Source: Desmodus rotundus
Taxonomy: Eukaryota > Chordata > Mammalia > Chiroptera > Phyllostomidae
Length of the DNA: 64,000 nt
NCBI RefSeq assembly: GCF_022682495.2
Contig: NC_071392.1
Location: 58,491,459-58,555,458, forward strand
Direction of reading: 5' to 3'
Within the stretch, counting starts at the first letter, position 1; every line of letters begins with the position of its first letter. The notes under the pieces were generated by a model. That model did no database searches and had not been told where the DNA came from. It was given only the letters and a program-made list of their open reading frames with translations. A program made the translations under genes and the position numbers. Below, piece by piece: positions 24,569 through 36,928 of this stretch.

Positions 24569-26677
24569 ATTGACCTAGTGTTACCCGCTGGAGATGAAGT
24601 TTTCTAATAAGGGACTTGTATGAGACATCCTGAGTCCCTAGTTGTTTGGAAGCTTTCCATGAATTCCTTGCTATTCTATCAGAAGGAAATTCAATCGCAT
24701 AGAGTCAGTGGGCTGTGAGCTTCATGGGCATATGTACGTTCGAGAAACAGTTTTGTCCACAAGACACAGTAGTCAGTAGCTGCAGGAGATCTTCGGCCTC
24801 TGCTGTTTTCCCGGACAAAAGAGAGCGGCGAAAAGCCCACACTCGCAGCTCATTGTCCTGCGGAGGTCTGAAACTGCTATGCTCCTGTTCAGTCACTACG
24901 GATTGAAAATGATTTCAGAAGCATTTAGTTTAGGACACAACCCACAGCTGTGATATATCAGAAGATTTCTGTTTAAAGATAGAGTTAGGGTTAGGGCTAG
25001 CATTACGATTATGGAAAGGATAAGCTTTATCATGAGGGTAGGGATAGGGATAGGGATAGGGTTAGGGTTAGGGTTAGGGTTATGGATAGGGTTAGGGTTA
25101 GGGTTAGGGTTAGCGTTAGGGATAGGGTTAGGGGTAGGGTTATGGATAGGGTTAGGGTTAGGGTTAGGGTTAGGGTTATCGTTAGGGATAGGTTTAGCAT
25201 TAGCGTTTGGGTTAATGTTACATATAGGTTTAGGGCTAGGGCTAAAGCTAGATGACGGCCACAGGTAGCGGACAGTGTGCCATAGAATATCCTGCATTTC
25301 ATAGGTCTCTTAGTCCTGTGCTTTCACGCAGTCCGTTGAGGACGAGAAAGTGATTCTGTAGATCGTTGCACTGAAACACAGCAAGGTAAAAATAACAGAG
25401 CATGAGAGCTGATCATAAGTTCTGAAGAGGGTATGTGATATGGTACAAGGCACTCATTTCCAATTCAACTGCTATGAGCACATTGATCTAGTGCTGCGTT
25501 CATGCTTAAAGCCACTTCTCAGGAACATGTTCATTCCCGAGTAACTTGGCAGCTTTCAAACCGTTCACTCCTGTTCTGTGTGAGAGAGTCACTCGGATAG
25601 AGTACGGGGACTGCTAGCTGCACGTGCATTTCCACGTTGCAAACACTGTATGGGCAAAGTGAGGTAGTAGGCGGTTGCCTCTCTTCTTCCCGGGGCTACG
25701 CTTTTCTGATGGAAAAAGTACCTAGGAGAAAACTCTACTGTGGAAGCTCATTCCGCTTCAAGGATCACAAAGTGCTATGCTAGCATTCCCTCCGTTGCTG
25801 ACGGGAGATCATTTCAGTAGCTCCTGCGCTATGACACGAGCCAGAGATGCTATATGGCAGCAAGGTTCTTGGACAGGATGCTCACAAGGGTACGTCCTAT
25901 GTGACACACCGCTGCTTTCATCTCCTACTGAAATGAGAACATTGATAACACGTCCAATAGTGTGGATGGCTTTTGTTGAGAACACTTTTCGCACGACTTG
26001 GTATAATTGCTGAATGACGCAGGGGAGCGCAAAGTCTTCACTGCTGTATTCTCAGAGTGGAATGAATGGCCTGGTAGGCCCAGGAGGTACTTTTAGCTTC
26101 TTCCTCTTCGAATGCTTCACGAACGGGTGGAGTCCGAGGGACGTGGTATAGTCTCCATGGTTTCTTAGGCTACAGTCTTCTTCTCCCATCACATCCGCTA
26201 CGGAAATGACAACATTGAGAAGACGTTGAACACTGAGACGGCTTTGGAGAAAAACCCGCTTCCTACGAAATAGGTTGATTCCCGAGTGCGTTTGAGGAGC
26301 AAACAAATCTTCAGGAATGTATTATCTTCCACTGGGAGCTCCACAGGCTACTCTGACATTGACATTCCCTTAGGTCTTCCGAGACTTGGAGGCCAAGTCG
26401 CGTAGCATGGCCTAGCGGCCTTCCAACGTCCGCATACGCTTTGCTCGCAGAACGCGTAATTTGGCGAAAACAGTGGTAGCCAAGCTTACTCTGGGTCATA
26501 GTTGGCATAGTCCTGTGCTTCCGTTCACTCATTTGTTTTGGGCGACGTGATTCCACAAGTCTGTGGCTAGCAAAGTTACCGCCAAGGTGATCATACAGAA
26601 AACCAATTGAAATGACGTTCCGAATCGGTGGCTTCTAGCGGCATCCCACACATTTCGCACTCTACTGAAACGAGTGC
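24569..26677 (+). repeat. Satellite unit 13 (2,109 bp, long block)
   Basis: The unit has a 72-bp block excess (block 24981-25249). It has all three long-unit alleles (GTAGCGGACAG, AATTCAACTGC, CTGTTCTGTG). Private changes are GTTCAGTCACTACGG near 24890, CATAGGTCTCTT near 25303 and GAGCATGAGAG near 25400. Confidence 0.97.
24981..25249 (+). repeat. Telomere-like hexamer block, long form with visible internal duplication (269 bp)
   Basis: The left half matches the short block up to GCGTTA GGGATA. Eleven further hexamers follow (GGGTTA, GGGGTA, GGGTTA, TGGATA, five GGGTTA, TCGTTA, GGGATA) before the common right edge. One additional GGGATA sits at the left. Removing the sequence between the two CGTTAGGGATAGG copies would regenerate a short block, which explains 66 of the 72 extra bases; the extra GGGATA explains the other 6. 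Confidence 0.93.
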
Positions 26678-28780
26678 ATTGACCTAGTGTTACCCGCTGG
26701 AGATGAAGTTTTCTAATAAGGGACTTGTATGAGACATCCTGAGTCCCTAGTTGTTTGGAAGCTTTCCATGAATTCCTTGCTATTCTATCAGAAGGAAATT
26801 CAATCGCATAGAGTCAGTGGGCTGTGAGCTTCATGGGCATATGTACGTTCGAGAAACAGTTTTGTCCACAAGACACAGTAGTCAGTAGCTGCAGGAGATC
26901 TTCGGCCTCTGCTGTTTTCCCGGACAAAAGAGAGCGGCGAAAAGCCCACACTCGCAGCTCATTGTCCTGCGGAGGTCTGAAACTGCTATGCTCCTGTTCA
27001 TTCACTACGGATTGAAAATAATTTCAGAAGCATTTAGTTTAGGACACAACCCACAGCTCTGACATATCAGAAGATTTCTGTTTAAAGATAGAGTTAGGGT
27101 TAGGGCTAGCATTACGATTATGGAAAGGATAAGCTTTATCATGAGGGTAGGGGTAGGGATAGGGTTAGGGTTAGGGTTACGGATAGGGATAGGGTTAGGG
27201 TTAGGGTTAGGGTTAGGGTTAGGGATAGGGTTAGGGGTAGGGTTATGGATAGGGTTAGGGTTAGGGTTAGGGTTAGGGTTATCGTTAGGGATAGGTTTAG
27301 CATTAGCGTTTGGGTTAATGTTACATATAGGTTTAGGGCTAGGGCTAAAGCTAGATGACGGCCACAGGTAGAGGACAGTGTGCCATAGAATATCCTGCAT
27401 TTCATAGGTGTCTTAGTCCTGTGCTTTCACGCAGTCCGTTGAGGACGAGAAAGTGATTCTGTAGATCGTTGCACTGAAACACAGCAAGGTAAAAATAACA
27501 GAGCAAGAGAGCTGATCATAAGTTCTGAAGAGGGTATGTGATATGGTACAAGGCACTCATTTCCAATTCCACTGCTATGAGCACATTGATCTAGTGCTGC
27601 GTTCATGCTTAAAGCCACTTCTCAGGAACATGTTCATTCCCGAGTAACTTGGCAGCTTTCAAACCGTTCACTGCTGTGCTGTGTGAGAGAGTCACTCGGA
27701 TAGAGTACGGGGACTGCTAGCTGCACGTGCATTTCCACGTTGCAAACACTGTATGGGCAAAGTGAGGTAGTAGGCGGTTGCCTCTCTTCTTCCCGGGGCT
27801 ACGCTTTTCTGATGGAAAAAGTACCTAGGAGAAAACTCTACTGTGGAAGCTCATTCCGCTTCAAGGATCACAAAGTGCTATGCTAGCATTCCCTCCGTTG
27901 CTGACGGGAGATCATTTCAGTAGCTCCTGCGCTATGACACGAGCCAGAGATGCTATATGGCAGCAAGGTTCCTGGACAGGATGCTCACAAGGGTACGTCC
28001 TATGTGACACACCGCTGCTTTCATCTCCTACTGAAATGAGAACATTGATAACACGTCCAATAGTGTGGATGGCTTTTGTTGAGAACACTTTTCGCACGAC
28101 TTGGTATAATTGCTGAATGACGCAGGGGAGCGCAAAGTCTTCACTGCTGTATTCTCAGAGTGGAATGAATGGCCTGGTAGGCCCAGGAGGTACTTTTAGC
28201 TTCTTCCTCTTCGAATGCTTCACGAACGGGTGGAGTCCGAGGGACGTGGTATCGTCTCCATGGTTTCTTAGGCTACAGTCTTCTTCTCCCATCACATCCG
28301 CTACGGAAATGACAACATTGAGAAGACGTTGAACACTGAGACGGCTTTGGAGAAAAACCCGCTTCCTACGAAATAGGTTGATTCCCGAGTGCGTTTGAGG
28401 AGCAAACAAATCTTCAGGAATGTATTATCTTCCACTGGGAGCCCCACAGGCTACTCTGACATTGACATTCCCTTAGGTCTTCCGAGACTTGGAGGCCAAG
28501 TCGCGTAGCATGGCCTAGCGGCCTTCCAACGTCCGCATACGCTTTGCTCGCAGAACGCGTAATTTGGCGAAAACAGTGGTAGCCAAGCTTACTCTGGGTC
28601 ATAGTTGGCATAGTCCTGTGCTTCCGTTCACTCATTTGTTTTGGGCGACGTGATTCCACAAGTCTGTGGCTAGCAAAGTTACCGCCAAGGTGATCATACA
28701 GAAAACCAATTGAAATGACGTTCCGAATCGGTGGCTTCTAGCGGCATCCCACACATTTCGCACTCTACTGAAACGAGTGC
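26678..28780 (+). repeat. Satellite unit 14 (2,103 bp, mosaic long unit)
   Basis: The left part and block (27090-27352) resemble units 10 and 13: GTTCATTCACTACGG, TCTGACATATC, ACGGATAGGGAT and GGGGTA. Everything right of the block carries short-unit alleles: GTAGAGGACAG near 27366, AATTCCACTGC near 27565 and CACTGCTGTGCTG near 27670. This is a recombinant with a switch just after the block. GAAAATAATTTCAG near 27016 is private. Confidence 0.96.
27090..27352 (+). repeat. Telomere-like hexamer block, long form (263 bp)
   Basis: It combines ACGGATAGGGAT (otherwise only in unit 10) with GGGGTA (otherwise only in unit 13), the latter inside the TAGGGGTAGGG context near 27234. It closes with TCGTTA. 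The excess is 66 bp. Confidence 0.94.
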
Positions 28781-30817
28781 ATTGACCTAGTGTTACCCGC
28801 TGGAGATGAAGTTTTCTAATAAGGGACTTGTATGAGACATCCTGAGTCCCTAGTTGTTTGGAAGCTTTCCATGAATTCCTTGCTATTCTATCAGAAGGAA
28901 ATTCAATCGCATAGAGTCAGTGGGCTGTGAGCTTCATGGGCATATGTACGTTCGAGAAACAGTTTTGTCCACAAGACACAGTAGTCAGTAGCTGCAGGAG
29001 ATCTTCGGCCTCTGCTGTTTTCCCGGACAAAAGAGAGCGGCGAAAAGCCCACACTCGCAGCTCATTGTCCTGCGGAGGTCTGAAACTGCTATGCTCCTGT
29101 TCACTCACTACGGATTGAAAATGATTTCAGAAGCATTTAGTTTAGGACACAACCCACAGCTGTGATATATCAGAAGATTTCTGTTTAAAGATAGAGTTAG
29201 GGTTAGGGCTAGCATTACGATTATGGAAAGGATAAGCTTTATCGTGAGGGTAGGGATAGGGATAGGGTTAGGGTTAGGGTTAGGGTTATGGATAGGGTTA
29301 GGGTTAGGGTTAGGGTTATCGTTAGGGATAGGTTTAGCATTAGCGTTTGGGTTAATGTTACATATAGGTTTAGGGCTAGGGCTAAAGCTAGATGACGGCC
29401 ACAGGTAGAGGACAGTGTGCCATAGAATATCCTGCATTTCATAGGTGTCTTAGTCCTGTGCTTTCACGCAGTCCGTTGAGGACGAGAAAGTGATTCTGTA
29501 GATCGTTGCACTGAAACACAGCAAGGTAAAAATAACAGAGCAAGAGAGCTGATCATAAGTTCTGAAGAGGGTATGTGATATGGTACAAGGCACTCATTTC
29601 CAATTCCACTGCTATGAGCACATTGATCTAGTGCTGCGTTCATGCTTAAAGCCACTTCTCAGGAACATGTTCATTCCCGAGTAACTTGGCAGCTTTCAAA
29701 CCGTTCACTCCCGTGCTGTGTGAGAGAGTCACTCGGATAGAGTACGGGGACTGCTAGCTGCACGTGCATTTCCACGTTGCAAACACTGTATGGGCAAAGT
29801 GAGGTAGTAGGCGGTTGCCTCTCTTCTTCCCGGGGCTACGCTTTTCTGATGGAAAAAGTACCTAGGAGAAAACTCTACTGTGGAAGCTCATTCCGCTTCA
29901 AGGATCACAAAGTGCTATGCTAGCATTCCCTCCGTTGCTGACGGGAGATCATTTCAGTAGCTCCTGCGCTATGACACGAGCCAGAGATGCTATATGGCAG
30001 CAAGGTTCCTGGACAGGATGCTCACAAGGGTACGTCCTATGTGACACACCGCTGCTTTCATCTCCTACTGAAATGAGAACATTGATAACACGTCCAATAG
30101 TGTGGATGGCTTTTGTTGAGAACACTTTTCGCACGACTTGGTATAATTGCTGAATGACGCAGGGGAGCGCAAAGTCTTCACTGCTGTATTCTCAGAGTGG
30201 AATGAATGGCCTGGTAGGCCCAGGAGGTACTTTTAGCTTCTTCCTCTTCGAATGCTTCACGAACGGGTGGAGTCCGAGGGACGTGGTATCGTCTCCATGG
30301 TTTCTTAGGCTACAGTCTTCTTCTCCCATCACATCCGCTACGGAAATGACAACATTGAGAAGACGTTGAACACTGAGACGGCTTTGGAGAAAAACCCGCT
30401 TCCTACGAAATAGGTTGATTCCCGAGTGCGTTTGAGGAGCAAACAAATCTTCAGGAATGTATTATCTTCTACTGGGAGCCCCACAGGCTACTCTGACATT
30501 GACATTCCCTTAGGTCTTCCGAGACTTGGAGGCCAAGTCGCGTAGCATGGCCTAGCGGCCTTCCAACGTCCGCATACGCTTTGCTCGCAGAACGCGTAAT
30601 TTGGCGAAAACAGTGGTAGCCAAGCTTACTCTGGGTCATAGTTGGCATAGTCCTGTGCTTCCGTTCACTCATTTGTTTTGGGCGACGTGATTCCACAAGT
30701 CTGTGGCTAGCAAAGTTACCGCCAAGGTGATCATACAGAAAACCAATTGAAATGACGTTCCGAATCGGTGGCTTCTAGCGGCATCCCACACATTTCGCAC
30801 TCTACTGAAACGAGTGC
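28781..30817 (+). repeat. Satellite unit 15 (2,037 bp, short block with a long-unit hexamer)
   Basis: Basic-length unit with the block at 29193-29389. Unlike other short blocks it has TCGTTA near 29319 in place of GCGTTA, the hexamer that closes the left-hand long blocks. This fits a contraction of a long block of the unit 13 or 14 kind. ATCTTCTACTGGG near 30467 is private. Confidence 0.97.
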
Positions 30818-32854
30818 ATTGACCTAGTGTTACCCGCTGGAGATGAAGTTTTCTAATAAGGGACTTGTATGAGACATCCTGAGTCCCTAGTTGTTTGGAA
30901 GCTTTCCATGAATTCCTTGCTATTCTATCAGAAGGAAATTCAATCGCATAGAGTCAGTGGGCTGTGAGCTTCATGGGCATATGTACGTTCGAGAAACAGT
31001 TTTGTCCACAAGACACAGTAGTCAGTAGCTGCAGGAGATCTTCGGCCTCTGCTGTTTTCCCGGACAAAAGAGAGCGGCGAAAAGCCCACACTCGCAGCTC
31101 ATTGTCCTGCGGAGGTCTGAAACTGCTATGCTCCTGTTCACTCACTACGGATTGAAAATGATTTCAGAAGCATTTAGTTTAGGACACAACCCACAGCTGT
31201 GATATATCAGAAGATTTCTGTTTAAAGATAGAGTTAGGGTTAGGGCTAGCATTACGATTATGGAAAGGATAAGCTTTATCGTGAGGGTAGGGATAGGGAT
31301 AGGGTTAGGGTTAGGGTTAGGGTTATGGATAGGGTTAGGGTTAGGGTTAGGGTTAGCGTTAGGGATAGGTTTAGCATTAGCGTTTGGGTTAATGTTACAT
31401 ATAGGTTTAGGGCTAGGGCTAAAGCTAGATGACGGCCACAGGTAGAGGACAGTGTGCCATAGAATATCCTGCATTTCATAGGTGTCTTAGTCCTGTGCTT
31501 TCACGCAGTCCGTTGAGGACGAGAAAGTGATTCTGTAGATCGTTGCACTGAAACACAGCAAGGTAAAAATAACAGAGCAAGAGAGCTGATCATAAGTTCT
31601 GAAGAGGGTATGTGATATGGTACAAGGCACTCATTTCCAATTCCACTGCTATGAGCACATTGATCTAGTGCTGCGTTCATGCTTAAAGCCACTTCTCAGG
31701 AACATGTTCATTCCCGAGTAACTTGGCAGCTTTCAAACCGTTCACTCCCGTGCTGTGTGAGAGAGTCACTCGGATAGAGTACGGGGACTGCTAGCTGCAC
31801 GTGCATTTCCACGTTGCAAACACTGTATGGGCAAAGTGAGGTAGTAGGCGGTTGCCTCTCTTCTTCCCGGGGCTACGCTTTTCTGATGGAAAAAGTACCT
31901 AGGAGAAAACTCTACTGTGGAAGCTCATTCCGCTTCAAGGATCACAAAGTGCTATGCTAGCATTCCCTCCGTTGCTGACGGGAGATCATTTCAGTAGCTC
32001 CTGCGCTATGACACGAGCCAGAGATGCTATATGGCAGCAAGGTTCCTGGACAGGATGCTCACAAGGGTACGTCCTATGTGACACACCGCTGCTTTCATCT
32101 CCTACTGAAATGAGAACATTGATAACACGTCCAATAGTGTGGATGGCTTTTGTTGAGAACACTTTTCGCACGACTTGGTATAATTGCTGAATGACGCAGG
32201 GCAGCGCAAAGTCTTCACTGCTGTATTCTCAGAGTGGAATGAATGGCCTGGTAGGCCCAGGAGGTACTTTTAGCTTCTTCCTCTTCGAATGATTCACGAA
32301 CGGGTGGAGTCCGAGGGACGTGGTATCGTCTCCATGGTTTCTTAGGCTACAGTCTTCTTCTCCCATCACATCCGCTACGGAAATGACAACATTGAGAAGA
32401 CGTTGAACACTGAGACGGCTTTGGAGAAAAACCCGCTTCCTACGAAATAGGTTGATTCCCGAGTGCGTTTGAGGAGCAAACAAATCTTCAGGAATGTATT
32501 ATCTTCCACTGGGAGCCCCACAGGCTACTCTGACATTGACATTCCCTTAGGTCTTCCGAGACTTGGAGGCCAAGTCGCGTAGCATGGCCTAGCGGCCTTC
32601 CAACGTCCGCATACGCTTTGCTCGCAGAACGCGTAATTTGGCGAAAACAGTGGTAGCCAAGCTTACTCTGGGTCATAGTTGGCATAGTCCTGTGCTTCCG
32701 TTCACTCATTTGTTTTGGGCGACGTGATTCCACAAGTCTCTGGCTAGCAAAGTTACCGCCAAGGTGATCATACAGAAAACCAATTGAAATGACGTTCCGA
32801 ATCGGTGGCTTCTAGCGGCATCCCACACATTTCGCACTCTACTGAAACGAGTGC
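30818..32854 (+). repeat. Satellite unit 16 (2,037 bp)
   Basis: Basic unit with the block at 31230-31426. It is the first of a homogeneous run (units 16-23) marked by CAGGGCAGCG near 32200 (others CAGGGGAGCG) and AAGTCTCTGG near 32736 (others AAGTCTGTGG). It has GAATGATTCACG near 32287, shared with units 17 and 19 only. Confidence 0.97.
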
Positions 32855-34891
32855 ATTGACCTAGTGTTACCCGCTGGAGATGAAGTTTTCTAATAAGGGA
32901 CTTGTATGAGACATCCTGAGTCCCTAGTTGTTTGGAAGCTTTCCATGAATTCCTTGCTATTCTATCAGAAGGAAATTCAATCGCATAGAGTCAGTGGGCT
33001 GTGAGCTTCATGGGCATATGTACGTTCGAGAAACAGTTTTGTCCACAAGACACAGTAGTCAGTAGCTGCAGGAGATCTTCGGCCTCTGCTGTTTTCCCGG
33101 ACAAAAGAGAGCGGCGAAAAGCCCACACTCGCAGCTCATTGTCCTGCGGAGGTCTGAAACTGCTATGCTCCTGTTCACTCACTACGGATTGAAAATGATT
33201 TCAGAAGCATTTAGTTTAGGACACAACCCACAGCTGTGATATATCAGAAGATTTCTGTTTAAAGATAGAGTTAGGGTTAGGGCTAGCATTACGATTATGG
33301 AAAGGATAAGCTTTATCGTGAGGGTAGGGATAGGGATAGGGTTAGGGTTAGGGTTAGGGTTATGGATAGGGTTAGGGTTAGGGTTAGGGTTAGCGTTAGG
33401 GATAGGTTTAGCATTAGCGTTTGGGTTAATGTTACATATAGGTTTAGGGCTAGGGCTAAAGCTAGATGACGGCCACAGGTAGAGGACAGTGTGCCATAGA
33501 ATATCCTGCATTTCATAGGTGTCTTAGTCCTGTGCTTTCACGCAGTCCGTTGAGGACGAGAAAGTGATTCTGTAGATCGTTGCACTGAAACACAGCAAGG
33601 TAAAAATAACAGAGCAAGAGAGCTGATCATAAGTTCTGAAGAGGGTATGTGATATGGTACAAGGCACTCATTTCCAATTCCACTGCTATGAGCACATTGA
33701 TCTAGTGCTGCGTTCATGCTTAAAGCCACTTCTCAGGAACATGTTCATTCCCGAGTAACTTGGCAGCTTTCAAACCGTTCACTCCCGTGCTGTGTGAGAG
33801 AGTCACTCGGATAGAGTACGGGGACTGCTAGCTGCACGTGCATTTCCACGTTGCAAACACTGTATGGGCAAAGTGAGGTAGTAGGCGGTTGCCTCTCTTC
33901 TTCCCGGGGCTACGCTTTTCTGATGGAAAAAGTACCTAGGAGAAAACTCTACTGTGGAAGCTCATTCCGCTTCAAGGATCACAAAGTGCTATGCTAGCAT
34001 TCCCTCCGTTGCTGACGGGAGATCATTTCAGTAGCTCCTGCGCTATGACACGAGCCAGAGATGCTATATGGCAGCAAGGTTCCTGGACAGGATGCTCACA
34101 AGGGTACGTCCTATGTGACACACCGCTGCTTTCATCTCCTACTGAAATGAGAACATTGATAACACGTCCAATAGTGTGGATGGCTTTTGTTGAGAACACT
34201 TTTCGCACGACTTGGTATAATTGCTGAATGACGCAGGGCAGCGCAAAGTCTTCACTGCTGTATTCTCAGAGTGGAATGAATGGCCTGGTAGGCCCAGGAG
34301 GTACTTTTAGCTTCTTCCTCTTCGAATGATTCACGAACGGGTGGAGTCCGAGGGACGTGGTATCGTCTCCATGGTTTCTTAGGCTACAGTCTTCTTCTCC
34401 CATCACATCCGCTACGGAAATGACAACATTGAGAAGACGTTGAACACTGAGACGGCTTTGGAGAAAAACCCGCTTCCTACGAAATAGGTTGATTCCCGAG
34501 TGCGTTTGAGGAGCAAACAAATCTTCAGGAATGTATTATCTTCCACTGGGAGCCCCACAGGCTACTCTGACATTGACATTCCCTTAGGTCTTCCGAGACT
34601 TGGAGGCCAAGTCGCGTAGCATGGCCTAGCGGCCTTCCAACGTCCGCATACGCTTTGCTCGCAGAACGCGTAATTTGGCGAAAACAGTGGTAGCCAAGCT
34701 TACTCTGGGTCATAGTTGGCATAGTCCTGTGCTTCCGTTCACTCATTTGTTTTGGGCGACGTGATTCCACAAGTCTCTGGCTAGCAAAGTTACCGCCAAG
34801 GTGATCATACAGAAAACCAATTGAAATGACGTTCCGAATCGGTGGCTTCTAGCGGCATCCCACACATTTCGCACTCTACTGAAACGAGTGC
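32855..34891 (+). repeat. Satellite unit 17 (2,037 bp)
   Basis: Basic unit with the block at 33267-33463. By eye I see no difference from unit 16, including the GAATGATTCACG allele near 34324. Confidence 0.97.
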
Positions 34892-36928
34892 ATTGACCTA
34901 GTGTTACCCGCTGGAGATGAAGTTTTCTAATAAGGGACTTGTATGAGACATCCTGAGTCCCTAGTTGTTTGGAAGCTTTCCATGAATTCCTTGCTATTCT
35001 ATCAGAAGGAAATTCAATCGCATAGAGTCAGTGGGCTGTGAGCTTCATGGGCATATGTACGTTCGAGAAACAGTTTTGTCCACAAGACACAGTAGTCAGT
35101 AGCTGCAGGAGATCTTCGGCCTCTGCTGTTTTCCCGGACAAAAGAGAGCGGCGAAAAGCCCACACTCGCAGCTCATTGTCCTGCGGAGGTCTGAAACTGC
35201 TATGCTCCTGTTCACTCACTACGGATTGAAAATGATTTCAGAAGCATTTAGTTTAGGACACAACCCACAGCTGTGATATATCAGAAGATTTCTGTTTAAA
35301 GATAGAGTTAGGGTTAGGGCTAGCATTACGATTATGGAAAGGATAAGCTTTATCGTGAGGGTAGGGATAGGGATAGGGTTAGGGTTAGGGTTAGGGTTAT
35401 GGATAGGGTTAGGGTTAGGGTTAGGGTTAGCGTTAGGGATAGGTTTAGCATTAGCGTTTGGGTTAATGTTACATATAGGTTTAGGGCTAGGGCTAAAGCT
35501 AGATGACGGCCACAGGTAGAGGACAGTGTGCCATAGAATATCCTGCATTTCATAGGTGTCTTAGTCCTGTGCTTTCACGCAGTCCGTTGAGGACGAGAAA
35601 GTGATTCTGTAGATCGTTGCACTGAAACACAGCAAGGTAAAAATAACAGAGCAAGAGAGCTGATCATAAGTTCTGAAGAGGGTATGTGATATGGTACAAG
35701 GCACTCATTTCCAATTCCACTGCTATGAGCACATTGATCTAGTGCTGCGTTCATGCTTAAAGCCACTTCTCAGGAACATGTTCATTCCCGAGTAACTTGG
35801 CAGCTTTCAAACCGTTCACTCCCGTGCTGTGTGAGAGAGTCACTCGGATAGAGTACGGGGACTGCTAGCTGCACGTGCATTTCCACGTTGCAAACACTGT
35901 ATGGGCAAAGTGAGGTAGTAGGCGGTTGCCTCTCTTCTTCCCGGGGCTACGCTTTTCTGATGGAAAAAGTACCTAGGAGAAAACTCTACTGTGGAAGCTC
36001 ATTCCGCTTCAAGGATCACAAAGTGCTATGCTAGCATTCCCTCCGTTGCTGACGGGAGATCATTTCAGTAGCTCCTGCGCTATGACACGAGCCAGAGATG
36101 CTATATGGCAGCAAGGTTCCTGGACAGGATGCTCACAAGGGTACGTCCTATGTGACACACCGCTGCTTTCATCTCCTACTGAAATGAGAACATTGATAAC
36201 ACGTCCAATAGTGTGGATGGCTTTTGTTGAGAACACTTTTCGCACGACTTGGTATAATTGCTGAATGACGCAGGGCAGCGCAAAGTCTTCACTGCTGTAT
36301 TCTCAGAGTGGAATGAATGGCCTGGTAGGCCCAGGAGGTACTTTTAGCTTCTTCCTCTTCGAATGCTTCACGAACGGGTGGAGTCCGAGGGACGTGGTAT
36401 CGTCTCCATGGTTTCTTAGGCTACAGTCTTCTTCTCCCATCACATCCGCTACGGAAATGACAACATTGAGAAGACGTTGAACACTGAGACGGCTTTGGAG
36501 AAAAACCCGCTTCCTACGAAATAGGTTGATTCCCGAGTGCGTTTGAGGAGCAAACAAATCTTCAGGAATGTATTATCTTCCACTGGGAGCCCCACAGGCT
36601 ACTCTGACATTGACATTCCCTTAGGTCTTCCGAGACTTGGAGGCCAAGTCGCGTAGCATGGCCTAGCGGCCTTCCAACGTCCGCATACGCTTTGCTCGCA
36701 GAACGCGTAATTTGGCGAAAACAGTGGTAGCCAAGCTTACTCTGGGTCATAGTTGGCATAGTCCTGTGCTTCCGTTCACTCATTTGTTTTGGGCGACGTG
36801 ATTCCACAAGTCTCTGGCTAGCAAAGTTACCGCCAAGGTGATCATACAGAAAACCAATTGAAATGACGTTCCGAATCGGTGGCTTCTAGCGGCATCCCAC
36901 ACATTTCGCACTCTACTGAAACGAGTGC
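34892..36928 (+). repeat. Satellite unit 18 (2,037 bp)
   Basis: Basic unit with the block at 35304-35500. It matches unit 17 except that it has the common GAATGCTTCACG near 36361. Confidence 0.97.
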
